Under the pieces are notes generated by a model that saw only the letters and a list, made by a program, of their open reading frames with translations, did not search any database and was not told the DNA's origin. Below are positions 1 to 6,564 of a stretch of DNA of 64,000 bases, piece by piece; position 1 is the first letter of the stretch, and the number at the start of each line of letters is the position of its first letter. Source of the stretch: Marinimicrobium agarilyticum DSM 16975 (GTDB taxonomy: Bacteria; Pseudomonadota; Gammaproteobacteria; Pseudomonadales; Cellvibrionaceae); NCBI RefSeq assembly GCF_000423345.1, contig NZ_AUHU01000003.1, positions 620,001 through 684,000 on the forward strand, given 5' to 3'. A program made the position numbers and the translations under genes.

Positions 1-48
1 GTGACCTAAGCGGGCCCTTCCTTGGGGCCCGTGGTCGTGGCTCAGGCC

Positions 49-1743
49 TTAGGCTTCGGCGCTGTCATCGTCTTCCTGATCATCGCCGCTCTCTTGGTCA
101 TCGTCCTCTTGATCGTCTTCATCATCGTCGGAGCTGTCTTCGTCGTCCCGGTCGTCGGTGGTTTCCACCTGGTCGTCGGATTCGAACTCGACTTCTCCTG
201 CGATCAGCAGGCCGTCAGAGCAAGCGGCGGCGTCCTCTTCACTCCCCTCGGCTTCGATCACGGCTCCGCTACTCAGAGCGGTGAAGAAGTTCACCCGGCC
301 CAGGCTGCTGTCGTCGTCATCACCGAATGCGCCGTCGCTCAGGATGCTGGCAGTATCGATGGTGACACCGAGCATGGTGAAGGTGCCGGTCGAAACATCG
401 ATGCTGCCGGCTTCCACCGGGCCGCGCAGTGAACACGCCTCGTCATCATCGTCGTCGCGCTCGATCCGGTTCCAGGTGAGGGTGCCGTCTTGCGCGAGGT
501 AACCCCGGGCTTCAATGGCATCACCGGCCTGCAGACGGGCCATGAACTCTTCCGGCTTCAGGCGATCGCCATCGTCCCCATCGTCGTCTTCCACCCGACT
601 CAGGCCGGTGGGGGTGATGGTCACGCCCATGCGGGTGGTGAAACTCTCGGTACCGACGGTTTCGACACGGTCGGAGATTTCCACGTTGTTGGTCCGTTCC
701 TGCTTGATACCATCATCGTCGGCGTCGATCTCAAGGTGGCCCTCGGCATTGAACGAGCCTTCGATTTCCACCTTGGTGCCGACCAGGCCGGCCAACAGGC
801 TGGCGTCGGTCACGGTAATCACCTGGCCGTTGATGGTGACGCTATTGGGGGTGCTGTCGGTGTCGACGGCCTGCACAATGCCCTCGATTTCGAACTCACC
901 CTCGCGCTCGTCTTCGTCTTCCCAGCGGTCATCTTCGCGTTCGATGTTGGTGGCCAGCAGGCTGCCGTCCGCTTGCACTTGCCCTTCGACTTCCACGAAC
1001 CAACCATTGCTGAGCTGACCTTCCTCCAGGTCGTCCTCCAGCGCGCTCACCTCGTAGTGAACCTCCAGATCGCGAATCATGAAAGTGCCGTTAGCGGTGT
1101 CCAACCCGGCAATCGTGCCTTTGACTTCCGCTTCGTTGTCATCGTCATCACCGTCATCGCTATTGCCATTAAGCCGCTCCAGGCGGGTGGCAATAAAGCC
1201 GGAGTCAGTCGGGAAGCCGCTCACTTCAACCACCACGCGCCCTTCGCTGCTGTCCAGGTCGTTCAGATCGACACGGCCGTCCATATTGGCATCGGTGACG
1301 CCGTCGCCCAGCACGGTATTCGCATCGACGGTGACGGTTTGGCCCAACACCACCAGGGCGCCAAGGCTCGGATCCTCCGCGTTGGCGGAGACAGAACTGA
1401 CCGGACCTTTGAGGTCCTCATCGAAGACCACGCGGGTTGCGCGACGGTCGTCACCGTCCTGATTCGCTTCGACTTCTACCCGCATGCCCAGGCGAAGGTC
1501 CTCTTCGGACATACGGCCTTCACCTTCAAATTCCACTTCGGCATTGGCAGTGTCGTAGCGAACGCCGTTGACATAAACGCTGCCGAAACCGGTAATCACC
1601 CCGGAGGAGCTGACCTTGTTGCTCGAGTCGCCGCTATTGTCGGGGTTGCTGGTGTTCGGGGTAGAGTCCCCGCTGCTGCCACCGCAGCCGGTCATGATCA
1701 GAGCGATGGATGTCGCCAGTGCGCTTTTTGTCAGATGTTTCAT
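49..1743 (-). CDS. DUF5666-type acidic lipoprotein
   Basis: Predicted outer-membrane or periplasmic lipoprotein of 564 residues. The N-terminus is a type II signal peptide with lipobox IMTGC (Cys20), followed by a Ser/Gly/Asn spacer. The body contains several repeats of the pattern G-x-V plus a short beta-rich unit ending in a predicted turn (for example around residues 46-110 and 185-270), which matches the DUF5666 family of small beta-barrel-like repeats. An EF-hand or dockerin-like loop DANMDGRVDLNDL lies at residues 151-163, suggesting calcium binding. The last 30 or so residues are almost entirely Asp and Glu. An AGAGG ribosome site precedes the ATG at a good distance. Function is unknown; calcium binding is an inference from the acidic loops. 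Confidence 0.8.
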   Translation of the reverse strand: MKHLTKSALATSIALIMTGCGGSSGDSTPNTSNPDNSGDSSNKVSSSGVITGFGSVYVNGVRYDTANAEVEFEGEGRMSEEDLRLGMRVEVEANQDGDDRRATRVVFDEDLKGPVSSVSANAEDPSLGALVVLGQTVTVDANTVLGDGVTDANMDGRVDLNDLDSSEGRVVVEVSGFPTDSGFIATRLERLNGNSDDGDDDDNEAEVKGTIAGLDTANGTFMIRDLEVHYEVSALEDDLEEGQLSNGWFVEVEGQVQADGSLLATNIEREDDRWEDEDEREGEFEIEGIVQAVDTDSTPNSVTINGQVITVTDASLLAGLVGTKVEIEGSFNAEGHLEIDADDDGIKQERTNNVEISDRVETVGTESFTTRMGVTITPTGLSRVEDDDGDDGDRLKPEEFMARLQAGDAIEARGYLAQDGTLTWNRIERDDDDDEACSLRGPVEAGSIDVSTGTFTMLGVTIDTASILSDGAFGDDDDSSLGRVNFFTALSSGAVIEAEGSEEDAAACSDGLLIAGEVEFESDDQVETTDDRDDEDSSDDDEDDQEDDDQESGDDQEDDDSAEA

Positions 1744-1848
1744 AGTGAGACCTCTTCTTGATTGATCGCTTAACTAGGGCGACGGGTCGCCGCCTTTCTG
1801 TGTGTTTCATAAGCGACAACGGGGGAGGCGGGGTTTTATTCCAAAAAA

Positions 1849-1866
1849 TTTGCGAGGTTTCGCAAA
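1849..1866. promoter_or_regulatory. palindrome upstream of the DUF5666 gene
   Basis: TTTGCG and CGCAAA face each other across six bases, about 105 bp upstream of the lipoprotein start and 150 bp upstream of the xdhC-like start. The site lies in the shared divergent control region. It could be an operator for either gene; no regulator is visible nearby. Confidence 0.3.
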
Positions 1867-2015
1867 ATGTGAGGCAGTTCACGGGGCCAAGGGTGCTTGC
1901 TGGGCGACGCCGGTGGCCGAGACAGCCCTTGTGCCGGGTGCTACTATCGCGGAAAACCCGATTCAGACGGCTCGATGCCCCAGGGCGCGAGCACCGCAAG
2001 ACACAGGTACTGGCT

Positions 2016-2999
2016 ATGCAACACCTGGATGTACAGGTCACCGAACAGGCGCTTGACTGGTTGCGCGAGGGCGAGACGGTCTGGTTCTGCACCGTGCTCT
2101 CAACCTTTGGTTCCTCCCCCCGGGAGCCGGGCTCACTGTTTGTGGCGCGGGCCGACGGCCGCCACGCCGGTTCGTTGTCCGGAGGCTGCGTGGAGGAAGA
2201 CTTTCTCGAACGGCTGCGCGCGGGGGCCTTCAATCAGACGGTGGAGCAAATCCGATACGGCTCGGAAGACGGTTTCGCAGGGGCCCGGGTCAGCCTGCCT
2301 TGCGGCGGGATACTGAACGTACTGATCGAACGGTTGAAGCCCGAGGAGCACAACCTCCAGCACATGGAAACCTTGCGGGCGAGCCTGCGCGGCCAACAGG
2401 GGGGAGTGCGGCGGGTGGCTCTCGACACCGGCGAAAAAACCTTTCTCGACGATGACCGCCCCGGCCCGAGAGTGACAGAGGACAACGCCCAGCGCTGTGT
2501 GTTTATCCGCGTGGGGCCGGCGGCGCGGCTGATCATCGCGGGCGTATCCCCAGTGTCGGTAGCGTGTGCGGAATTTGCCAAAGCCCTGGGCTATGAAGTC
2601 ATCCTCTGTGACCCGAGAGAAGAGGCGTTCGCCGACCTTCACCTCGACGGCGTAACGCTGGAGCCGATACTGCCTTCACTGTATATCGCCACCCCCGGCC
2701 ACTGCCATGGCGCCACCGCTATCGTCGCCCTCACCCATGACCCGCGAATTGATGATCTGGCGATGATCGAAGCGGTCGTCACCCCGGCCTTCTATATAGG
2801 AGTGATGGGCTCACGACGAACCTCCAAAGCCCGCGCCGAAAGACTGAGCCGCTCGGGAGGGCTGACCGAGCAGCAGATTGCCCGCATCCAGATGCCCATA
2901 GGGCTGGCGCTGGGGAGCAAAACCCCGGCGGAAATCGCGCTGGCGGTGATGGCGGATATACTGCGGGTGCGGCGGGGTAGAGAGCGGGAGGCGCTTTAA
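2016..2999 (+). CDS. XdhC/CoxI family protein
   Basis: 327-residue protein of the XdhC family, which inserts or matures the molybdenum cofactor for xanthine dehydrogenase-type enzymes. The N-terminal XdhC_CoxI part has the hallmark VLSTFGSSPREPGSL (about residues 20-36) and SGGCVEEDF. The C-terminal half is a Rossmann-like XdhC_C domain with IIAGVSPVSVACAEFAKALGYEV and the conserved YIGVMGSRRT. The ATG at 2016 is chosen because the family begins here; the reading frame is open further upstream but the extra residues are unlike the family. No xanthine dehydrogenase or other molybdoenzyme gene lies in the window, so the client is unknown. Confidence 0.85.
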   Translation: MQHLDVQVTEQALDWLREGETVWFCTVLSTFGSSPREPGSLFVARADGRHAGSLSGGCVEEDFLERLRAGAFNQTVEQIRYGSEDGFAGARVSLPCGGILNVLIERLKPEEHNLQHMETLRASLRGQQGGVRRVALDTGEKTFLDDDRPGPRVTEDNAQRCVFIRVGPAARLIIAGVSPVSVACAEFAKALGYEVILCDPREEAFADLHLDGVTLEPILPSLYIATPGHCHGATAIVALTHDPRIDDLAMIEAVVTPAFYIGVMGSRRTSKARAERLSRSGGLTEQQIARIQMPIGLALGSKTPAEIALAVMADILRVRRGREREAL

Positions 3000-3014
3000 T
3001 GGGCTATGGGGACG

Positions 3015-3134
3015 CTACGCAGCCCACTTTTTGCCATTCACCGAAAGCTCGGTTACCAGCGCCTCACCCATGCGCATTTGTCCGCCGTGGGCGCGGAATA
3101 TGGCCTCGGCGGTTGACGTGTTTGTTTCAGACAT
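3015..3134 (-). pseudogene. truncated AbiEi-like antitoxin N-terminus
   Basis: A 39-codon frame begins MSETNTSTAEAIFRAHGGQM and continues with RMGEALVTELSVNGKKWAA. The stretch AIFRAHGGQMRMGEAL closely resembles the start of the winged-helix domain of AbiEi-family antitoxins (type IV systems), which normally run to about 200 residues. The frame stops straight after the first helices, so this is a remnant or a very short derivative. No AbiEii nucleotidyltransferase toxin is present. It sits just downstream of the mazEF-like pair on the same strand. Confidence 0.5.
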
Positions 3135-3191
3135 AATGCTGCCACTTCTTGACAAGTGCTAACGCTATGTCTGACGAGTGGGGTCTGGCCT

Positions 3192-3533
3192 CTATCCGGT
3201 GGGCTCTACAAAAGCCGTAAGTAGGCGACAGGCACGCTCGACTAAATCGTTCGGAGCCCTCTCTATAAACTCCGCTGCTCTAGAATGGAAGTCGAATGAA
3301 CGGGCCTGGAATGGGTGAATAACGCCTTTAGTACTGGTGCGGTCATCAAGCCCTACCTCGATAGGTAGCCCTCGATTTGTGCTTGTTATTGGGGCCACGA
3401 TGGCGTAGCCGAGCTTTTCGTTGAAAACCGCCCTGGAGAGTACGATTCCGGGGCGGCGTTTGTTGATTTCTTTGCCACTGCTTGGGTGGAAGTCAATGGA
3501 AATGATGTCGCCTTGTTTTGGAATGTAACTCAA
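3192..3533 (-). CDS. MazF/PemK-type mRNA interferase toxin
   Basis: 113-residue toxin of the MazF/PemK/ChpB family, expected to cleave single-stranded mRNA. The typical core is visible: GDIISIDFHPSSGKEINKRRPGIVLS (residues 8-33), with the conserved RRPGIVLS strand, then VAPITST (about 46-52), which supplies the usual Ser/Thr next to the active site. The start codon overlaps the stop of the upstream antitoxin by four bases, the usual coupled arrangement. Length is normal for the family and no damage is seen, so the toxin is probably functional. Confidence 0.9.
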   Translation of the reverse strand: MSYIPKQGDIISIDFHPSSGKEINKRRPGIVLSRAVFNEKLGYAIVAPITSTNRGLPIEVGLDDRTSTKGVIHPFQARSFDFHSRAAEFIERAPNDLVERACRLLTAFVEPTG

Positions 3534-3787
3534 AACAGCTCCTTACCCATGGGCTGATCGTCCAGCCACTCTCTGTCCTCTTCTGTTGGAGCCAGCATGT
3601 CAGGCGTTATACCTTCCAAAAGCTCCTCTAAGGACGGGTCTTTCCTCCTAGGCGTCAGGACGATTTTGTTTGCTTCAATGGTAAGGTCCAACGACGACCC
3701 CACCTCCAAATGCATTGTTTCTAGAATCGCTTTAGGCAGGGTTACTATGCTTCCCCCGCCAGACTTCCGGATTGCTACCGTAGCCAT
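3530..3787 (-). CDS. MazE-type AbrB-fold antitoxin
   Basis: 85-residue antitoxin with an N-terminal swapped-hairpin AbrB/MazE DNA-binding fold: VAIRKSGGGSIVTLPKAILE followed by LEVGSSLDLTIEANKIVLTPRRK. The acidic C-terminus (LEELLEGITPDMLAPTEEDREWLDD) is the expected toxin-neutralising tail. First gene of a two-gene operon with the MazF-like toxin. A GGGG-rich ribosome site lies a few bases before the ATG. Two palindromes upstream (3810-3825 and 3848-3867) are likely autoregulatory operators. Confidence 0.9.
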   Translation of the reverse strand: MATVAIRKSGGGSIVTLPKAILETMHLEVGSSLDLTIEANKIVLTPRRKDPSLEELLEGITPDMLAPTEEDREWLDDQPMGKELF

Positions 3788-3809
3788 TATGGTTACCCCT
3801 CATGTTTAT

Positions 3810-3825
3810 ACTGCTAGAGTGCAGT
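3810..3825. promoter_or_regulatory. proximal palindrome of the mazE-like promoter
   Basis: ACTGC and GCAGT flank a TAGAGT core, 23 bp upstream of the antitoxin start. The CTAGAGT core is shared with the distal palindrome, which supports one dimeric DNA-binding protein acting at both. Confidence 0.4.
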
Positions 3826-3847
3826 GTTCTTTATGGTGCATAAGCGA

Positions 3848-3867
3848 AGTTATACTCTAGTATAACT
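3848..3867. promoter_or_regulatory. distal perfect palindrome of the mazE-like promoter
   Basis: AGTTATACTCTAGTATAACT has perfect 8-bp arms around TCTA, 61 bp upstream of the antitoxin start. TATAC/TATAAC elements within it could also serve as a -10 box. It is the likely MazE/MazEF autoregulatory site. Confidence 0.5.
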
Positions 3868-4101
3868 GCGGTCTTGTTGCAACAGTGGAGTGCATGTGGG
3901 CCACCAATTCGACACTTGAGGCTCAGAAATGAAAAACCTCTGAAATTCACTATTAAAATCAGGGACGTAGGTCTTTCTGTGTGGTGAAGGCGGGGAAAGC
4001 TGCACTGAAAGTTGCTCCTGCATTTTCAGCGTTTCCGCCATCCATGGCGGACCACCCCGACTCAGCGAGTCCAGCGCTCTCTGCCTGGCAGCCAATAAAT
4101 G

Positions 4102-4154
4102 ACCCCCAGATCTTTCGATCTGAGGGTCATTTATTGGTGGAGGCGGGGGGAGTT
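4102..4154. repeat. duplicated tmRNA 3' end plus terminator (distal att-like copy)
   Basis: 53 bp matching 6027-6079 with a single mismatch (4143 versus 6068). It holds the last bases of the tmRNA acceptor stem including CCA (4135-4154) and the tmRNA terminator hairpin. The match stops exactly where the T-arm would begin. Such duplications are left when an integrative element enters the 3' end of ssrA. The hairpin is longer here, AATAAATGACC pairing with GGTCATTTATT outside the core. Confidence 0.75.
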
Positions 4155-4302
4155 AAGCCCTTTTGGGCGGTCACTCAGTATCCCCCAAAATTACACTATA
4201 CCTTTAAAATCAAAAGCGTAGGTATACATGTTGTCCACCTTGAGCCGCTATGCTGCCCGTCTTCTTCGACACAATTTCGACTCTTTTTTGTAAAGCTACA
4301 TT

Positions 4303-4524
4303 TCATCGCTTTACCTCCTCGCCTGTGTAAGCAACTTCCTGTTTCCCGGCTAGGTGCTCTTCATGATTGATTTCCCCTATTGCTATATTCGCTAATATGG
4401 GTACCAATACGGGTATTAACCCCTGTTTTATCGTTCTGTTTCTGTATATCCCGATAGCTGCTTTCGTCTTGTGCTTCTTTTTTCCAAGCTTTAGTTTAGC
4501 TTTGATCTTGAAAAATATCGGCAT
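4303..4524 (-). CDS. small basic hypothetical protein
   Basis: 73 codons from MPIFFKIKAKLKLG, very lysine-rich at the N-terminus (residues 6-25), then a hydrophobic stretch GLIPVLVPILANIAIG (about 35-50) and an acidic end. Not recognised. The start is supported by a strong GGAGGAA ribosome site eight bases before the ATG. The opposite strand also encodes a hydrophobic frame here (4367-4552, TTG start), so which strand is coding is open; the ribosome site favours this one. Lies within the tmRNA-bounded island. Confidence 0.35.
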   Translation of the reverse strand: MPIFFKIKAKLKLGKKKHKTKAAIGIYRNRTIKQGLIPVLVPILANIAIGEINHEEHLAGKQEVAYTGEEVKR

Positions 4525-4533
4525 CGTGTGGTT

Positions 4534-4667
4534 CCTCCGCAATAAGTATTGAGAACTCAGGGACTTGCGGAGGCCGTGTGATTGGCCTTACAATGACGGC
4601 TCGAATCTCATTTGCTCTGAGATTGGAAGCCCCGATTGGCTCGCAATGCTTGGTCGGGGCTTTTTTG
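4534..4667. other. structured region: four hairpins ending in a terminator
   Basis: Inverted repeats follow one another: 4534-4542 with 4565-4573 (CCTCCGCAA/TTGCGGAGG), GGCC 4572-4575 with 4584-4587, AATCTCA 4604-4610 with TGAGATT 4618-4624, and AAGCCCCGA 4627-4635 with TCGGGGCTT 4654-4662, followed by TTTT. Read on + it looks like a small RNA or 3' end with an intrinsic terminator. Read on - it is the leader of the small ORF at 4303-4524, and the 9-bp stem would bury that gene's GGAGG ribosome site. The two readings are not exclusive. Confidence 0.4.
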
Positions 4668-4970
4668 ATTTGAGCCTTCCCTCGAGTTCCTTGGTAACTA
4701 ACGCATTCCAGATGCATCCAGCGCTTTTCTTGTAGCTCAAGATGATCTTTTGGGATAGTATACTTCCGGAGTTTTGAGGTCAAGGGTTTATAGAGGTCTC
4801 TACGAATTTTAACCGTTAAAATTCTACCTGTAAAAGACCTAGTTGTTATGGTTGGTGGTCCGGTTATAACCTAATTTGTTGTTTTGGGCTTCTTTTTACC
4901 GGGGCTTGCTTATTTGCACTTGGTCCTCATGCTCCCTTCCTCTTCCAACGATTAGCAACCTTTGCGGCGA

Positions 4971-5246
4971 TTAACCGACCTTCCCTTGAGTTCCTAAGCT
5001 CTCCTTCGCCTCCTTGGTCATGGGGCTTATCTGCCCTGCTTCCGGCAATTCTTCACCGAATACCAGCCAATGCCTGTACTCCGGAAAACAGGCAGCAATA
5101 GCCGTTAGCTCGCTTGCTCTCAATGCCACCTTACGGCGTTGCACCTGAGCATACCTCGCGTAGCCCACTCCCGCTTCTTCCAGAACTGACTTTTTGCTTC
5201 GATCAGTGAATTTAAATAATAGTCTAAGCCTATCTGTCTCGCTCAT
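4971..5246 (-). CDS. phage/island-type DNA-binding regulator
   Basis: 91 residues. MSETDRLRLLFKFTDRSKKSVLEEAG resembles the first helices of a Cro/CI-like helix-turn-helix, with VGYARYAQVQRRKVALRASELTAIAACFPEYRHWLVFGEELPEAGQISP after it. The closing pattern, a Trp-Leu pair then G-E-x-x-P-E-A-G-Q-I-S-P, is common in small regulators of integrative elements and prophages in Pseudomonas relatives. It lies alone in the island. No clear ribosome site is seen, so the start is uncertain. Confidence 0.6.
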   Translation of the reverse strand: MSETDRLRLLFKFTDRSKKSVLEEAGVGYARYAQVQRRKVALRASELTAIAACFPEYRHWLVFGEELPEAGQISPMTKEAKESLGTQGKVG

Positions 5247-5646
5247 GCGATATAAAACTATGCTATGAAATTATTTCAACCCTTTGAGATGGTTTCAGCA
5301 CTGATGAGGAATAGCTCTGGCAAAGGTAGCCGGTCGTTGATGTGAAACATAGTGAGACAAAGCGCACGGACTTTCAAGAACTGGAAAGAAACCTTGCGCC
5401 CGCTCCCGAAAGGGGTTGTTTGCGCTCTGCGGCACATCTACGTGAGCCATTTCATGATGAATGGTGACGCCTTAACGGGTACTTGAACACAGTGGTATAA
5501 GGCTGACGATGCGGTATGTTCATCTTTCGTCTCAGCACTTAGCGGGGCTGTGGATTATCGTCCAAGGCTTGGTCAGTTGGGCTCAACTGGCTGAGACGGT
5601 GGAGGTTACTTGTACTCAATCCTGGCAGTCGATGTCCACACCAACA

Positions 5647-5907
5647 TCATTCAGCCAGCTTCCTTTGCACGATTTCTCCTCGCTCAGCCTCCTTGATTGA
5701 GGTTTGGAGGGCATGGGCATTGGCTCGCGTAGACAGAAGGTGGCAGGTTTCCTCGTAAGCCTGAAAGTCTTCCAGGCTCATTAGTACCGCTGACCGGGTT
5801 TTTGAGCGACGAATCATCAACGGGGCGTGACCCTCATTCACTTTGTCCATAAAGCTCGCCAAATTCTCTCGGAAGGCGGAGAAACTAATAATTTCCACAA
5901 TAGGCAT
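5647..5907 (-). CDS. orphan YefM/Phd-type antitoxin
   Basis: 86 residues beginning MPIVEIISFSAFRENLASFM, the Phd/YefM DNA-binding fold, followed by DKVNEGHAPLMIRRSKTRSAVLMSLEDFQAYEET, the conserved dimer and loop region. An in-frame ATG at 5952 would add 15 residues; the shorter form fits the family better. Normally a RelE/YoeB/ParE toxin follows, but none is found in the 5300-5646 stretch, so this is an orphan or a survivor of a broken pair. Confidence 0.75.
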   Translation of the reverse strand: MPIVEIISFSAFRENLASFMDKVNEGHAPLMIRRSKTRSAVLMSLEDFQAYEETCHLLSTRANAHALQTSIKEAERGEIVQRKLAE

Positions 5908-6021
5908 CCTCGTTTGGCGGTTTGACTCGTGCAGGAAATCGTACATAGGCACGGTTTAATAGGCAAACAGGGAGCTTTTGGGGTGGATTTCGATGCTTTT
6001 CTACCGTTGAGGGTCAGACAT

Positions 6022-6052
6022 AAAAAACCCCCAGATCTTTCGATCTGAGGGT
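6022..6052 (-). terminator. tmRNA intrinsic terminator
   Basis: On the - strand CCCTCAGATC, loop GAAA, GATCTGGGGG, then T6. It follows directly after the mature tmRNA 3' end and is part of the 53-bp repeated segment. Confidence 0.85.
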
Positions 6053-6059
6053 CATTTAT

Positions 6060-6416
6060 TGGTGGAGCCGGGGGGAGTTGAACCCCCGTCCGCCGGTACT
6101 CCGCTCTTGGCTCTACATGCTTAGTTTCCGTTTATTGATTTAGCCTCTTACAGCCCAACGGGCAGGACGTAAGACGCGATCCTGTTTAGGTTTTAACGGA
6201 TCCACCACAGGCGAGTTTCACCGCGATCCAGTTCTGTTTGACAGTCAATAACGCGGTACTGGCACCTTGCTATTGACCGCTAGCAGGTTTTAGGCTGCTA
6301 GAGCGTAGTTGTCGTCGTTGGCAACTATTAGGTTGCAGCTTTGGATTTACGTGATTGGCTGCCATCACGACATGCACCTTGAGTTTCGTCACCGGCGTCG
6401 AATCCAAATCGGCCCC
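6060..6416 (-). ncRNA. ssrA: transfer-messenger RNA
   Basis: 357-nt one-piece tmRNA for trans-translation rescue of stalled ribosomes. The 5' end GGGGCCGATTTGGATTCGACG and the 3' end TTGAACTCCCCCCGGCTCCACCA pair as the tRNA-like acceptor and T-arm. The tag frame at 6290-6322 reads ANDDNYALAA followed by TAA, a typical gammaproteobacterial degradation tag. It is intact, so whatever inserted at its 3' end restored the gene. Confidence 0.97.
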
Positions 6417-6512
6417 TAAAAACAGGGGGATCTGTGATTTGCCGGACCCGAGCATCAGCTTCGGGCACCGTCTGGGACTTCGGCCTAGGCCGGGAGTTCC
6501 ATCTAGCTGGTT

Positions 6513-6541
6513 ATTGTAGGGCTCAGGCGCACCCAAAACAA
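6513..6541 (-). promoter_or_regulatory. possible tmRNA promoter
   Basis: On the - strand TTGTTT, 17 bp, TACAAT. It would start transcription about 90 nt before the mature 5' end, leaving a leader with the hairpin CCCGAAGCTGATGCTCGGG. It overlaps the 5' region of the divergent GTPase gene. Pattern match only. Confidence 0.35.
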
Positions 6542-6564
6542 CCGCTTTGTTCTATAGTGGGGCC

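Larger units (their letters stand above)
4155..6026. mobile_element. putative island remnant between the two tmRNA 3' ends
   Basis: About 1.9 kb bounded by the 53-bp direct repeat, with visibly lower GC than its surroundings and few good genes. It contains a small basic ORF, a structured hairpin region, a phage-like regulator and an orphan YefM-like antitoxin. No integrase, excisionase or replication gene was found, so if this was an integrative element it has decayed or lost its core. 4784-4970 and 5247-5646 hold nothing recognisable. Confidence 0.55.

Noticed and set aside
490-1761. Long open frame of 423 codons on + opposite the DUF5666 gene
   Set aside because: Antisense shadow of a GC-rich acidic gene; His/Val/Gly-rich composition, no ribosome site, no family pattern.
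3850-4095. 81-codon frame on - upstream of mazE
   Set aside because: No recognisable motif or ribosome site, covers a promoter palindrome.
4496-4783. 95-codon frame on - in the island
   Set aside because: Runs through four hairpins and a terminator; composition not protein-like.
5400-5480. Short - strand stretch reading TIHHEMAHVDV with an HEXXH-like motif
   Set aside because: An in-frame stop lies just upstream and the reading has no further peptidase features; too short to call even as a remnant.
5509-5700. 63-codon frame on +
   Set aside because: Overlaps the end of the YefM-like gene on the other strand and shows no family likeness; not the missing toxin.
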